Assembly: GCA_951799425.1 (NCBI GenBank) | Contig: OX637406.1 | Span: forward strand, 24,980,390-25,044,389 | Length of the DNA: 64,000 nt | Reading direction: 5' to 3' | Source of the DNA: Ilex aquifolium | Taxonomy: Eukaryota > Streptophyta > Magnoliopsida > Aquifoliales > Aquifoliaceae | Shown: positions 11,730-22,592 of the stretch, one piece after another | Numbering within the stretch: position 1 is the first letter of the stretch | Layout of the letters: every line of letters begins with the position of its first letter | Translations under genes and position numbers: made by a program | Notes under the pieces: generated by a model | Seen by the model: the letters and a program-made list of their open reading frames with translations, nothing else | Told to the model about the DNA's origin: nothing | The model's database searches: none

Positions 11730-12059
11730 TGCCCCTTTAGTAATTTAATCCAAACATGGGTACGGATATATGGGGGGTATAAATGTCATTTGGATGTTAA
11801 ACCCATTAACCTACATATAAAACCCACCCCCTATGGGTTTCATGAAACCCATGAACTTGGGTTTTATAACCGGGCCATGACGGACTGGGTTTCAAACCCT
11901 GGGCTAAATGCATAGTTGCCAAACATGGGTTTAAGAAGGTTTATTCCCCAACCTATGTTCAAACCCCCCCCCCCCCCCCCCAAAACCCACATACCAAACA
12001 TGCCCTAGGTGTAGGGAGACATGTTGGGATGTATAACATGTCAGGGAGGTGTGGGAGAA
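11730..12059. other. Unclassified flank with C-homopolymer, no gene seen
   Basis: This stretch separates the Athila-0 LTR from the solo LTR. It holds repeated CCAAACATG (three direct copies), alternating AAACCC/GGGTTT segments that can fold back, and a run of about 18 C near 11966-11982. It might be a small non-autonomous DNA transposon or a diverged LTR piece, but I could not find inverted termini plus a target duplication. Confidence 0.4.
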
Positions 12060-12570
12060 TGTAACACCCCGAATTTTCTTTTATATATTTATAGAGATAT
12101 ATATATAGTAAATAATATTTATAAAGATGTAGATAGATGTAGTGACATAAGAATAAACCGTAGGAATAAATGCTATGGAGACAATTTGATTGGGAAGTTA
12201 CGTGTCGAAGATGTTTAAACTTGGAAAGGGTGATTAGACAAGTTTCTAAAAGTTTGTAGGTCAAAATAATGATTCCATTGAATCCGGAAGGTCGAAAAAC
12301 ATTGGGAGTGGTAATATGGATGTATTGGAAGTTAGGAAGTGTCTCGGAGTTAAAATACACTTTAGCGAGAATTTGGGTAAAAAGGGGTATTGAACACTAC
12401 TTAGTGTTTTGGCCATAAAATTTTATCCTTAAGTCCAATTGATCTGAAATTTTTACAGTAGATAGTAGACATCTAGGGCTACAAAAGTATGTCTCATGAA
12501 AATTTTCCAATTCGACCTCTAAATGGGTCAAAATTGCATTGGAAGTTGAAACAAAAATCTGGCAGTCAAA

Positions 12571-12640
12571 CCGTACCGGTACGCGTACCGGTACGCCGAA
12601 CTCCAGAAGCTAAACCGTACCGGTACGCATACCGGTACGC
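12571..12640 (+). promoter_or_regulatory. GTACCGGTAC palindrome array of the solo LTR
   Basis: Four copies of the perfect palindrome TACCGGTA with CG flanks (CGTACCGGTACG) form two pairs. They end about 50 bases before the TATA box at 12691. Almost the same array occurs at 32788-32845 and 38798-38855. Confidence 0.8.
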
Positions 12641-12690
12641 CCGATAAATCCAGCCCGATCCGACTGCGGGTCTTTCTCCATTTCCTCCAC

Positions 12691-12697
12691 TATAAAT
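12691..12697 (+). promoter_or_regulatory. TATA box of the solo LTR
   Basis: CTATAAATA is followed by a pyrimidine-rich stretch, then AAACCCTAG and a GAGA-rich leader. The placement matches the TATA boxes of the related LTRs (32897, 38907, 57162). Confidence 0.75.
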
Positions 12698-13240
12698 ACA
12701 TTTTGTCACCTCCTTAGCCTTCCTTACACCACTCCAAACCCTAGAAAACATAAGAGAGGAAGAGAGAAAGAGAGAAACACAAGATCAAGAGAAAACAAGA
12801 GATTGAAGGGTTGATTCAAGATCAAAGCCCTAATTTTTCCAAGAACATTAAGGTAGGAGTTTTCTTTCACTCACTTACATTGAGGCTAGGGTATTTATAT
12901 ATGTATGTTTTTGCTATCAATGGTATATATATGCTATAGAATCATCATCTCTTAGGCTTTTTGCAAAGATTAAATTGTTAGGGTTTAATACCCATTAAAT
13001 CTCTTTTCTAGCTTTAAAACCCTAGTTTTTGGGAGAGTGATGTATTTCTTCTTAAATGCTTCTTTATTATGAACTTCGAAAACCGTAGTTGTTTGTGTTG
13101 GGTAGAAAAATGATGTTATTGTGATCTCATGTATTTTCCTTGTTGGTTGGGGAATTGTTACATAATATATCTTGGGAATTTTGGATAGATGCTTGTAAAA
13201 TGATATAAATATTGGAATGGTATGCTTGGTTGGGTTGTTT

Positions 13241-13600
13241 GTGATGCCTTGAGGGTGAGAGGTTCCTTATAAGGATGCTCATGCCAAGAGAGGAGAGTAT
13301 GTGATTTCCCTCAAGAGGTTCCTTATAAGGATGCTTGAGTTTGTGATGCCTTGAGGGTGAGAGGTTCCTTATAAGGATGCTCATGCCAAGAGAGGAGAGT
13401 ATGTGATTTCCCTCAAGAGGTTCCTTATAAGGATGCTTGAGTTTGTGATGCCTTGAGGGTGATAGGTTCCTTATAAGGATGCTCATGCCAAGAGAGGAGA
13501 GTATGTGATTTTCCTTAAGAGGTTCCTTATAAGGATGCTTAAGAAACTAAGCCTTGAGGGTGAGAGGTTCCTTATAAGGATGCTCATGCCAAAAGAGGAC
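13241..13600 (+). repeat. 102-bp tandem repeat carrying CArG boxes (CCTTATAAGG)
   Basis: Units start at 13241, 13343 and 13445, followed by a partial fourth. Each holds two copies of CCTTATAAGG, and seven perfect copies occur in all (13265, 13321, 13367, 13423, 13469, 13525, 13570). CC(A/T)6GG is the canonical MADS-domain binding site. Because 102 is divisible by three, an apparent repetitive protein frame opens on the other strand; I regard it as an artefact. Confidence 0.85.
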
Positions 13601-14221
13601 AATATTGTATAATGTGTGGGAAAGGGTTTATATTTTGAAAAGGGATGGTTATTAAAATGGGTTATTATTGTTCATTTCTAGTACTATTGCTATCTAAACT
13701 TGAGATCCTTGTTGAAATGTCACTGCCTTATTTCAAATTATGTATCTATGTTATGTTAAAAATGAGACCAGCCATTTTAAATACGTTTCTAAACCTTGTT
13801 TGGGTTTGAGAGAATTTTTCTACAGAGCTTCGTGCTCACCCCCTACTGCTAACCTTTTTCAGATTACCCTCTCGAGGAAGAGCTGGGAGTCGAGGAGCCC
13901 GCACACTGGGAGACTCCGATAGACGGGAGCGTGGATCCCGAGGTGGACGCCTAGAGCGACACTTCTTTTTGTTCTAGACTAGGATATTCATTTTGAACCT
14001 TGTAAAGTCTAGTTTTATTTTATTATTTCCGCTGCGCTACATTAGTTAATTTTTGAGATGTAAATGCCATGGTTGGACATATTCTTTTGGATAATGATGT
14101 AAATATTTGATGGATGATGAATGAAGTTTAATTTATTTATGGATGATATTAGTGCTCTCATGATGATAATGGTTTTAGTATGTAATGCCGTCCAGGGTGT
14201 GTTTTGGGGTGTTACAGAGAA

Positions 14222-14651
14222 GCAGAGGTGGGCCCCACAAGCAAAGAGAACTTGAGTTGCAGAATCTGGCGTTTCTGGGCCAAATTTTCCGAAAGGTTGA
14301 AGCAAAACCTTCCAGAAGGTTTTCTCCAGTTTGCAAATCCTTTCAGAAGGTTTTGGCAAGGGCAGAGGTGGAAGCTATCTAGTGTGCAAACCTTCTGGAA
14401 GGTTTTCTCCTGCTTTGTCTTTTTCTTAATTTCTTCACCTTCCAAGCCTCCCGTTAAGCCACCACCCATCTCCATTGACTTTGAGCATTATGACGGGGGC
14501 TTAACTCAAGTCATATCCAACTCTTTACCTACAATCACACAACAACTTCATTAATTGTTTGATTAATTGCATTTCTTCCCATTTCCACCACAAAAGCAAG
14601 TATAAAATGGGTATAAAAGCATACATGATGTGCAATATTTTGTGCTAATCA
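14222..14651 (-). repeat. U3 part of the Athila-1 3' LTR
   Basis: The right edge ...GTGCTAATCA is followed by the purine tract. It holds four or five ACCTTCYGGAAGGTTT-type palindromes (about 14290-14405), related to those at 18545-18655 inside the element. The left part is interrupted by the solo LTR at 12060-14216, and I cannot follow it beyond that. The visible part of the 5' LTR covers the opposite end, so the two cannot be aligned. Confidence 0.65.
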
Positions 14652-14664
14652 AACCCCCCAACTT
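14652..14664 (-). other. Athila-1 polypurine tract
   Basis: The - strand reads AAGTTGGGGGGTT directly before the LTR edge, next to 'CTAGGGACTAGCAA'-like sequence. The Athila-2 tract at 31397-31412 has the same arrangement. Bases 14665-14981 are AT-rich 3' noncoding sequence. Confidence 0.75.
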
Positions 14665-14981
14665 GATTTTTGCTAGTCCCTAGCAAACTTTATTTTCAAA
14701 CCACAAAGTGTAAAACTACAACAATCCATTTACGCACATACAACGCCAAACAATGAAAATGCAAAACTCACAATGCAATTAAAAAAATAGACTTGGGCAA
14801 GATAAAACGAACAACTATGGTACTTTTCATTAATTTCTTTAAAAATTTTAAGTACAAGGATTTAGAATTCAAAAACAAAACAGCCCAAATTCCAAAAGAC
14901 ACTTCTACTAGGTCGATAATTCTAATCCTAACTGTGCACAACTAAAACAAAAAAGAAACAACAAACAACATGACAACACAA

Positions 14982-15279
14982 CTACTCATCGTCCTCATCC
15001 ATCTCCTCCTCACTCTCATTATCACACTGGTCATCACTCTCCTCCTCATCATCATCGTCAGAACCCTCCACGTCGACGATAGTAGAAGCCATAGGTGCAG
15101 AGGTAGAGGGTCCAGCCGGAGGAGGTGGAGGTCCACCGGGGATCGGCTCACCCGGAAAGGTGTGCTCAAAGATCCGGGTCCCCATTAGTGAAAGCCCATA
15201 CATCGTCCTCTCCAAAGCGTCTAAGCGTTGTGGAACTGTACGAAATGGGACAGAGGTGGAAGGCCCAGAAGTAGATAGC
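14982..15279 (-). pseudogene. C-terminal end of the Athila-1 3' ORF
   Basis: It reads a heptad-like segment ('VPQRLDALERTMYGLSL'), a proline-rich stretch and a very acidic tail of D/E residues ending at 14982. Such a coil followed by an acidic tail is common in the 3' ORFs of plant Athila-type elements. The solo LTR inserted at 15285 separates it from the rest of the ORF region to the right. Confidence 0.6.
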
Positions 15280-15959
15280 CCAACTGTAACACCCCAAAAC
15301 ACACCCTGGACGGCATTACATTATAAGACATTCATATCATGAGAGCACTAAAATAATCCATCAATAAATAAGATTTCATAAAGTCATCCATAAAATTTAC
15401 AACATTATTCCAAAAGAATAGACCCATTTTTGGCCTTTACATTCCAAAAATCACATAATGTAGCGCAGCGGAAATAACAAAAGAAAACTAGACCTTTCAA
15501 GGTTCAAAATGAATATCCTAGTCTAGTACAAAAAGTAAAGGAGGTCGCTCTATGCGTCCACCTCGGGGTCCACGTTCCCTTCTACGGGAGCTTCCCAATG
15601 TCCCGGCTCGTCAGTTCCGAGCTCCTCCTCTAGACAAAGACCTGAAATATGTTGTTTGTAGGGGGTGAGCACGAAGCTCTGTAGCAACATTCCTCCCAAA
15701 CTCTAACAAGGTTTATAAAAGCATATAAAATGGCCGGTCTCATTTCGCAAATAACATATATAATCTTTGAAGTAAAACATGGACATTTTAGTAGATCTCA
15801 AGTTTAAGGAACAACAGTAATTGAATGAATAAGTGAAACCACTATACAGTTAGCAAACCATTTCCAAATATAATCCAGTCCACATACACAGTTTCCAACA
15901 ATTCTTTCGGTAGGTGGCATACTTTAGGGTAACCTCCCCCTCCGTTTAGATCGTCTTTG

Positions 15960-16190
15960 AGTCTCAAGCATCCTTACAAGGAACCTCTTGAGAATGGGTG
16001 AGCATCCTTACCAGGAACCTCTCACAAATCATTACATGGCTTCCCAAGCATCCTTATAAGGAACCTCTTGGGAAGGGGTGAGCATCCTTATAAGGAACCT
16101 CTCACACTTCATTACATGGCTTCCCAAGCATCCTTATAAGGAACCTCTTGGGAAGGGGTGAGCATCCTTATAAGGAACCTCTCACAATTC
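15960..16190 (-). repeat. Tandem CArG-box leader repeat of the 15285 LTR
   Basis: It has repeats of about 80 bp, with GCATCCTTATAAGG cores. Perfect CCTTATAAGG occurs at 16052, 16086, 16132 and 16166, and variants (CCTTACAAGG, CCTTACCAGG) lie upstream. It sits downstream of the promoter in the element's sense, like the array at 13241-13600. Confidence 0.8.
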
Positions 16191-16810
16191 ATTACAAACA
16201 ACCCAACCAAGCTTAAAATTCCATTATTTATTTCAATTCACAATCATCTATCCAAAATCCCCCAAAATATATCATGTAATAATTCCACAACCAACAAAGA
16301 AAATACATGAGATCACAATAACATCATTGTTCTACCCAACACAAAGCACTAAGGGTTCGAAAATCCATAATAAAGAAAGCATTTAAGAAAGAAATACATC
16401 CCTCTCCAAAAATGAGGATTTTAAAACTAGAGAAGAGATTTCATGGGTATTAAACCCTAGCTTGTGTAAAACATGTTAACAATTTCAAAAGAACCAAGAA
16501 ACAATGGAGCCATAGCAAATACATATCATTAAGAATCAAAACATACATATTTATTAACCCTAACATCAATGTAAGAGAAAGAGAAGAAATCCCCTACCTC
16601 AATGCTCAAGAGTTTTAGCCAAATACCCAAGTTTCAAGACCTTCTTGCTTTCCTTTTGATCTTGAGTTTTATCTTTCTCTCTTTCTCTCTAAGGGTTTCT
16701 AGGAGGGTTAGGGTGAGAGGGAGACGAAGAAATGGAGCAAATGAGGCTAAAAATGGTGTTTTAAAACACCAAAATCCCGATTTTTACTGTTCGGCGGGCG
16801 TCAGACAAAT

Positions 16811-16970
16811 GGTACCGGTACCCAGTACCGGTACAAGAAACCTTCTGGAATCGGGGTACCGGTACTCAGTACCGGTACCATTCAGTACCGGTACCCAGTA
16901 CCGGTACCATTTACCCAGTTTTACCTATTTCTTTTGTTTTCCATTTCCAATCCATTCAGTACCGGTACCA
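16811..16970 (-). promoter_or_regulatory. GGTACCGGTACC palindrome array of the 15285 LTR
   Basis: At least seven GTACCGGTAC palindromes occur, several in CAGTACCGGTACC form. They lie just upstream (- strand sense) of the TATA-like site. The same array class occurs at 28229-28341 and 57018-57117. Confidence 0.8.
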
Positions 16971-17281
16971 TTTACCCAGTTTTACCTATTTCTTTTGTTT
17001 TCCATTTCCAATCCATTCCAAAACTAACCCAATCCATCACAAACCTCTCCAACACATATTTATACACCAAACCTATCTAATACAAGTTATAGGACCTAAC
17101 ATTTTATATTTTCACTCACTAAAACTAAATTTCAACTATGATTTTCATTAACATTTTAAATCTTTACTTTTCAAATTTACAAAGTTCAAACACACTTCAG
17201 TACCCCTATCCACATCTTTACAACCATTATTTGCTATATCTATATATCTATATGAACGAAAATGCGGGGTGTTACACCAAC

Positions 17282-18265
17282 AGAGGATGGCTCAGGTCCC
17301 GAGGCACTAGCTCTCTCATCCTTAGTCCTTTCTACACTCTTACTGCTACTTGCCTTCCCTATGGAACCAACTTCAGGCGGTGTCAGTACATCATGTGCGT
17401 AGGCCTTGACCTTGTTGTGGGAGCATATCCTAGTGACTAAGTTGGCGAATGGGAGAGTCGCCTTCGGCATTGCAGCATGAGCGAACTCCTTCATGAACTC
17501 CCAGATTAATAGAGCCACGTCCATTCTCTTCTCGATCATGAATGCATGGAGAAGGGTGAGCTTCTCCACATTAGGGTTCTTCTCTACACCCCGAGGGCTC
17601 AGATTGTAGTGTAGGATCTTGTTCATGATCCCGTAGAAGTGCTTGAGGCCCCCGACTAGAGTTCTCCCTTTGAATTGGGTCGAGTCCTCATAGGTAAGTT
17701 GTACATACTCAGAGAGTGTTTTTCTCCCTTGGACAATGTGTGGGTAGACCGGGGTATTAGGGGGAGGCCTCTGGTATTTCATCAAGGTAGCAATCAAATT
17801 TAGGGTCACGTCAAACGTCTTCCCCTTCACATTCATCCGAAGAATACAACAATCCTCGTCCACCACATTCAACTGCCTATAGAACTCCCTACACAATGCC
17901 AGGTTATACCCGTTAACCGGCTCAAATCAAATCCTAAGCCCATGACCTTCTATGATCCTCACCACTTCGTTATTCGGCCCAAGAGTGACCCTATCCACAA
18001 AACGCTCACAAGTGACATTTTTCTCCTCAATCCTTTGATTGCGAGCATCATTTTTTGTTTTTGTTCTCCTCTCTCCCCTATCTCCACTATTAGGGCCCTC
18101 CTTGCGGGAACTAGTGCTCTGCGGGTTGTGGGGAACCTGGACCATGCGCTTTGTGCGGGCAATGAGGATCAACAGTGGCCCAAACGCCACAAAAGCCAAC
18201 AACCACCCCCACAAACGCTCAATGGGGTCAAAAGAGTCAAGAGATGAATTGCTAATGCAAGCCAT
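17282..18265 (-). pseudogene. Athila-1 3' ORF, N-terminal and central part
   Basis: From an ATG at 18265 it reads MACISNSS..., a hydrophobic segment near residues 19-38 ('LWGWLLAFVAFGPLLILIA') that could span a membrane, and a basic/polar stretch. A domain with 'LCREFYRQLNVVDEDC', 'LMKYQRPPPNTPVYPHI' and 'LTLLHAFMIEKRMDVALLIW' follows. The second part resembles the family annotated as 'putative plant transposon protein' (I believe PF20167), found in the 3' region of some Athila-type elements. Its function is unknown. It sits in the position where some Athilas carry an envelope-like ORF, but I see no envelope signature beyond one hydrophobic stretch. The frame is broken and also cut by the solo LTR at 15285-17276. 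Confidence 0.6.
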
Positions 18266-18529
18266 TGCAATTGAATCCCAAGCTTTGGAGAAAACCTAAA
18301 TGAAAATGGAATTTGGGGGAAATAGGAAAACTAGGGTTTTTCAAAGAAATCTTTCAAATCATAATGAAATCCAAGTTAAAATCAACCCTAGGTGTAGTGA
18401 TTAGGAGTCTTGATGGATGGGTAGGCGATATTTGAGGATTGTAAAGGCTTTGAGAGAGAGACGAGAGCAACGGAGATTCAGAGTTGTGAAGGAGATGAAT
18501 AGTTTCCCCTAAAAAATGAACTTAAAACC
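18266..18529 (-). other. Leader-like sequence before the Athila-1 3' ORF
   Basis: On the - strand it is pyrimidine-rich (CTCTCTCTC, CTCGTCTCTCTC) and holds AAAACCCTAG just before the ATG at 18265, resembling a plant 5' untranslated leader. No splice acceptor can be assigned with confidence. Confidence 0.45.
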
Positions 18530-18660
18530 CTCGTTTTCAACTTTCTGGGCAAAACCTTCTGGGAGGTCGAAGCAAAACCTTCCGGAAGGTTTATGCACTG
18601 GAAAAATCCTTCCGGAAGGTTAATAACCACACATTTCGGAAGGTTTTGCCTTTTTGCAAA
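18530..18660 (-). promoter_or_regulatory. Internal U3-like palindrome array upstream of the Athila-1 3' ORF
   Basis: Four CCTTCCGGAAGG-type palindromes occur here, with connecting sequence GAAGCAAAACCTTCC that also occurs in the Athila-1 LTR at about 14300-14330. The stretch therefore looks like a second copy of LTR U3 promoter sequence placed about 300 bases ahead of the ORF start. A clear TATA box is not visible. Confidence 0.6.
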
Positions 18661-19711
18661 AAAAAAAAAAAATCATGTGCTCCAAATCTCACTTTCGTTC
18701 CAACTTATTTCAACTCCTAAACATTCTAACCTATCTATGACATCTACTCTACCAAAAGCCTGAACCAAAAATGTGAACCATAATTGAGTGATCATGCCCA
18801 AAGTCATTTCTGAAATTACAATATGATTTAAAATTTTGATGCTTTCAACATACAAGACATGGATATCTAAGTTTTACTATCAAAATGAATACCCAAAATG
18901 TAAAGCATAGATTCAAATGGTAGAGACATTCCTAAATCTTCCCAATATAAAAAATTTGAGGAATATTCCCCCATCCCACAAGCATAGGGCTACATGACAA
19001 CATTGTTCAAATACCCAAACTAAGCACACATGAGCATCACCATGGCTTTAAATGCTATTCTAGAGTATGCACCTACTCATTCATTTTCAAAATCGTGTGT
19101 GTGTGGTGTGAACATGTAATTTAAGCATTTACCCTACGAAATTCACATTCACTCGGCTATCCAAATTCAGATTCGATGCAACTCTCACCAAGGGTGTCTC
19201 TCAACAATGAATCACACTATGGTTATCCTGGCATGCTCTCCGTGTGTATATGTGAAATAGAATCATGTGTACAAAATGAAGTATACTCACATATAGTCCA
19301 AAAATGAAGTTCATGCATAAAAACGAAACAAACTTGGCATAATCTAATGAAGGGAATGCTAGGGCACTAGATAGTTAAATCAACCTTTCTTTTTCTTTAA
19401 AAGTGTGCTTTCCCCATGCTATCTCTAGATCATTTAGGACTTCAAAGGTTATAACGGGGCCTTGGGGTGATATTGAGGCAAATGAAACAAAGGATAGAGG
19501 ATAACAAATAGGGTTGTTTCGAGTGAATGACCTTTATTTCAAAAAGATCTCCCTTTTTATGGGATTTTCAGTCTAATACCATCACTTCACTCTTTATTTA
19601 TTTTTCTTTCTTTTCCTTAATATTTTCGTTTTTCTTTTCTTCTTTCACCCCTTTCTCTCTCCTTTTTCTTGGATTTTTCATTCTTTTTCATTCAACATTT
19701 TTGAAATCCGC
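18661..19711 (-). other. Athila-1 3' noncoding region, left part
   Basis: No gene is seen. It is AT-rich with pyrimidine runs, and continues on the far side of Athila-2 at 49314. The structure (a long noncoding stretch after pol) is usual for Athila elements. Confidence 0.6.
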
Positions 19712-19716
19712 ATCAT

Positions 19717-20814
19717 TGATTTGACCTGATTCGTGACCTGATTTATACACCTAAGTATAAGTGGTCGAATTGTAGTTTTCTTGGTTTAAGTCCAAGATCG
19801 ATCCCACGAAGAGTTTTAATAATTGAAATTTAAAATAAGAACAGTGAAATCATTATAAAAGCAGTGTAACATGAGATTGCATGTGGCGTGAGTGAAAAAA
19901 TGGTAAATAAACTGCATAAATATAATGTGTGTGTAACATGAGATAGCATGTGGTGTCAGTTCAAGGATGACATATGCTTTATATTAGTTAAGTACTAGAA
20001 ATGCCACCTTACAACAATTAACTCATAGGTCACTAGAAAGCCAACCGGTAGGTCTGATGTATATTAAACCATAACACAACAACTATTTAAGTTAGCTGGT
20101 AGGTATATGCAACAATCAAATAATCCCAGTAGACCAGAAGGTCAAGCCATTTAGTTGGATCACTTTGGCTATTCAACCGGAAGGTTGATGATTCACTGAT
20201 GATGCAATTTCAGTTTACACTGAATCAAAAGCATTGGCTATGCTGAGACTTAACCAGTCTATAAGCAATCAATCGACTTTTACGTAACACCCAATTACGT
20301 ACAATACTGTATCTTGCGTGAAATATATAGATAGTATGGTACAGAATATTAAGTACTGCTCGATGTTCATAACCATGAGCATATTATAAATATAACCACC
20401 CATCAGTTAAGGGAAGAATATATAAAAATTAAGCAGAATTCAACATCAGCATTTTCATAACTTAACCAGTAATATACATATGTTCACCCCTCACTGAAGG
20501 GTATAAGTAAAATACTCACACCCCATTGCTATAAACAAGCAAGAAGTGCGAGATAGTTTCATTACAATACTAAATAAAATACATACACTCCTTCCCCGAG
20601 GAATAGTTGAAATACAACCACCCTTAATATCAATTAAGGCACAAAATTGGTGGGAGTTCAACCCTCCAAGTAGGAAGGTATAACAAAAATGTAGAAATAA
20701 CAAAAATTTTGGCAGGAAATTAGGTTGAGCAGGATCTCTCTATAGATTCTCTCTAAATCTCCCTTTTACTCTCTTTGGAATTAGCCTTTAGCTCCCCTCC
20801 AACAGCCTCCGAAT
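19717..20814 (-). repeat. Athila-2 3' LTR, left part
   Basis: It aligns with 47734-48950 of the 5' LTR; a stretch of about 100 bases near 48180-48280 is present only in the 5' copy. It is interrupted at 20814 by the Tekay-type complex and resumes at 31026. The TATA box and palindromes lie in the right part. Confidence 0.9.
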
Positions 20815-21413
20815 TGTAACACCCCAAAACACACCCTGGACGACATTACATTCTAAAACATTCACATCATGAGAGCACTAAAATAATCCATCAATAAATA
20901 AGACTTCATGAATTCATCCATAAAATTTACAGCATTATCCCAAAAGAATAAACCCATTTTGGCCTTTACATTCCAAAAATCACATAATGTAGCGCGGCGG
21001 AAATAACAAAAGAAAACTAGACTTTACAAGGTTCAAAATGAATATCCTAGTCTAGTCCAAAAAGGAAAGGAGGTCGCTCTATGCGTCCACCTCGGGGTCC
21101 ACGTTCCCTTCTACGGGAGCTTCCCAATTAGCGGGCTCCTCGACCCTTACGTCCTCCTCAAGCTGGTAATCTGAAAAATGTTAGCGGTAGGGGGTGAGCA
21201 CAAAGCTCTGTAGAAAAATTCTCTCAAACCCATACAAGGTTTAGAAAAGCATTTAAAACGGTCGGTCTCATTTTTAACATAACATAGATACATAATTTGA
21301 AATAAAACAGTGACATTTGAAAAGGATCTCAAGTTTATGTAAAAACATTACTTAAATGAATAAACGAGTACCACATACAAATAATCACTATTAATTGCCA
21401 TAAACCATTTCCA

Positions 21414-21940
21414 ACAATTCTTTCGGTAGGTGGCATACTTTAGGGCAACCTCCACCCCCCATTCTTTCGGTAGGTGGCATACTTTAGGGTAACCTCCACC
21501 CCCGTTAGATCATCTTTGCTTCCCAAGCATCCTTACAAGGAACCTCTCACACTTCTTTTGGTAGGTGGCATACTTTAGGGCAACCTCCACCCCCCATTCT
21601 TTCGGTAGGTGGCATACTTTAGGGTAACCTCCACCCCCCATTCTTTCGGTAGGTGGCATACTTTAGGGTAACCTCCACCCCCATTAGATCATCTTTGCTT
21701 CCCAAACATCCTTACAAGGAACCTCTTGGGAAGGGGTGAGCATCCTTACAAGGAACCTCTCACACTTCTTTTGGTAGGTGGCATACTTTAGGGCAACCTC
21801 CACCCCCCATTCTTTCGGTAGGTGGCATACTTTAGGGTAACCTCCACCCCCATTCTTTCGGTAGGTGGCATACTTTAGGGTAACCTCCACCCCCATTCAT
21901 TCGGTAGGTGGCATACTTTAGGGTAACCTTCACCCCACCC
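21414..21940 (-). repeat. 43-bp tandem array in LTR-A
   Basis: Around ten units contain GGTAGGTGGCATACTTTAGG, interspersed with GCATCCTTACAAGGAACCTC segments. The right outer LTR has fewer units (29257-29640). It lies in the transcribed leader. Apparent repetitive frames here follow from the repeat and are not taken as genes. Confidence 0.85.
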
Positions 21941-22592
21941 TTTAGGTCATCTTGGATTCCCAGACATCCTTACAAGGAACCTCTTGGGAAGGGGTGAGCA
22001 TCCTTACAAGGAACCTCTCACTCATGTGCATCACAAACAACTCAACCAAGCTTACAATTCCAATATTGATTTCAATTTACAATCATCTATCCAAAATCCC
22101 TCAAAATATATCATGTAATAATTCCACAACCAACAAAGAAAAATACATGAGATCACAATAACATCATTTTTCTACCCAACACAAAGCACTAAGGTTTTGA
22201 AAATCCATAATAAAGAAAGCATTTAAGAAGGAAATACATCACTCTCCAAAAATGAGGGTTTTAAAACTAGAGAAGAGATTTAATGGGTATTAAACCCTAA
22301 CTTTGTTCAAAACATGTAATCTTAGCCAAAAAGCCTAAGAGAGGATGATTTCATAGCATATATATACCATTGATAGCCAAAACATACATATATAAATACC
22401 CTAGTCTCAATGTAAGTGAGTGAGAGAAAACCCCTACCTTGCTTCTTTAGTTTTGAGTGAAGAAGATGAAGATTGGATCTTCTTCAATAGGCAAATCCTC
22501 CCTTGATTCTTGTGTTTTCCCCTTCTTTTATCCTCTCTAAGTCTTCCTAGGGTTAGAAATGTTGAAATGATGCAAAGAGAGGCATCCTTATG

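Larger units (their letters stand above)
12060..14216 (+). repeat. Solo Tekay-type LTR, target duplication GAGAA
   Basis: It starts TGTAACACCCC and ends GGGGTGTTACA, so the termini are 11-base inverted repeats. GAGAA at 12055-12059 is repeated at 14217-14221. No internal region follows, so this is a solo LTR left by LTR-LTR recombination. In order it carries a palindrome array, a TATA box, a GAGA/AAACCCTA-rich leader and a 102-bp tandem array with CArG boxes. Confidence 0.92.
15285..17276 (-). repeat. Solo Tekay-type LTR, target duplication CCAAC
   Basis: It starts TGTAACACCCC and ends GGGGTGTTACA on the + strand, and is flanked by CCAAC at 15280-15284 and 17277-17281. Its orientation is minus, judging from the leader, palindrome and TATA order. 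It is the same family as the LTR at 26604-28647, sharing its first 30 bases and the GGTACCGGTAC array. A TATA-like TTTTAAAA lies near 16760. A 61-bp stretch following a palindrome is duplicated at about 16900-17015. Confidence 0.92.

Noticed and set aside
11730-12059. hAT or other DNA transposon with CCAAACATG ends
   Set aside because: The shared CCAAACATG copies are direct, not inverted, and no target duplication was found.
13127-13486. 119-residue frame with a perfectly repeated 34-residue unit on the - strand
   Set aside because: It is created by the 102-bp tandem repeat in the solo LTR; 102 is a multiple of three, so the frame stays open. No coding evidence.
17282-18265. Envelope gene in Athila-1
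   Set aside because: One hydrophobic segment is not enough; no signal peptide, cleavage site or second membrane anchor could be recognised, and the main domain resembles a plant transposon-associated family.
21684-21896. Repetitive small frame in LTR-A (and its twin at 29387-29599)
   Set aside because: It follows from the 43-bp tandem repeat in the LTR leader.
21414-21940. CRISPR-like repeat array
   Set aside because: Units are contiguous or separated by other repeats with no unique spacers, and the context is a plant LTR.
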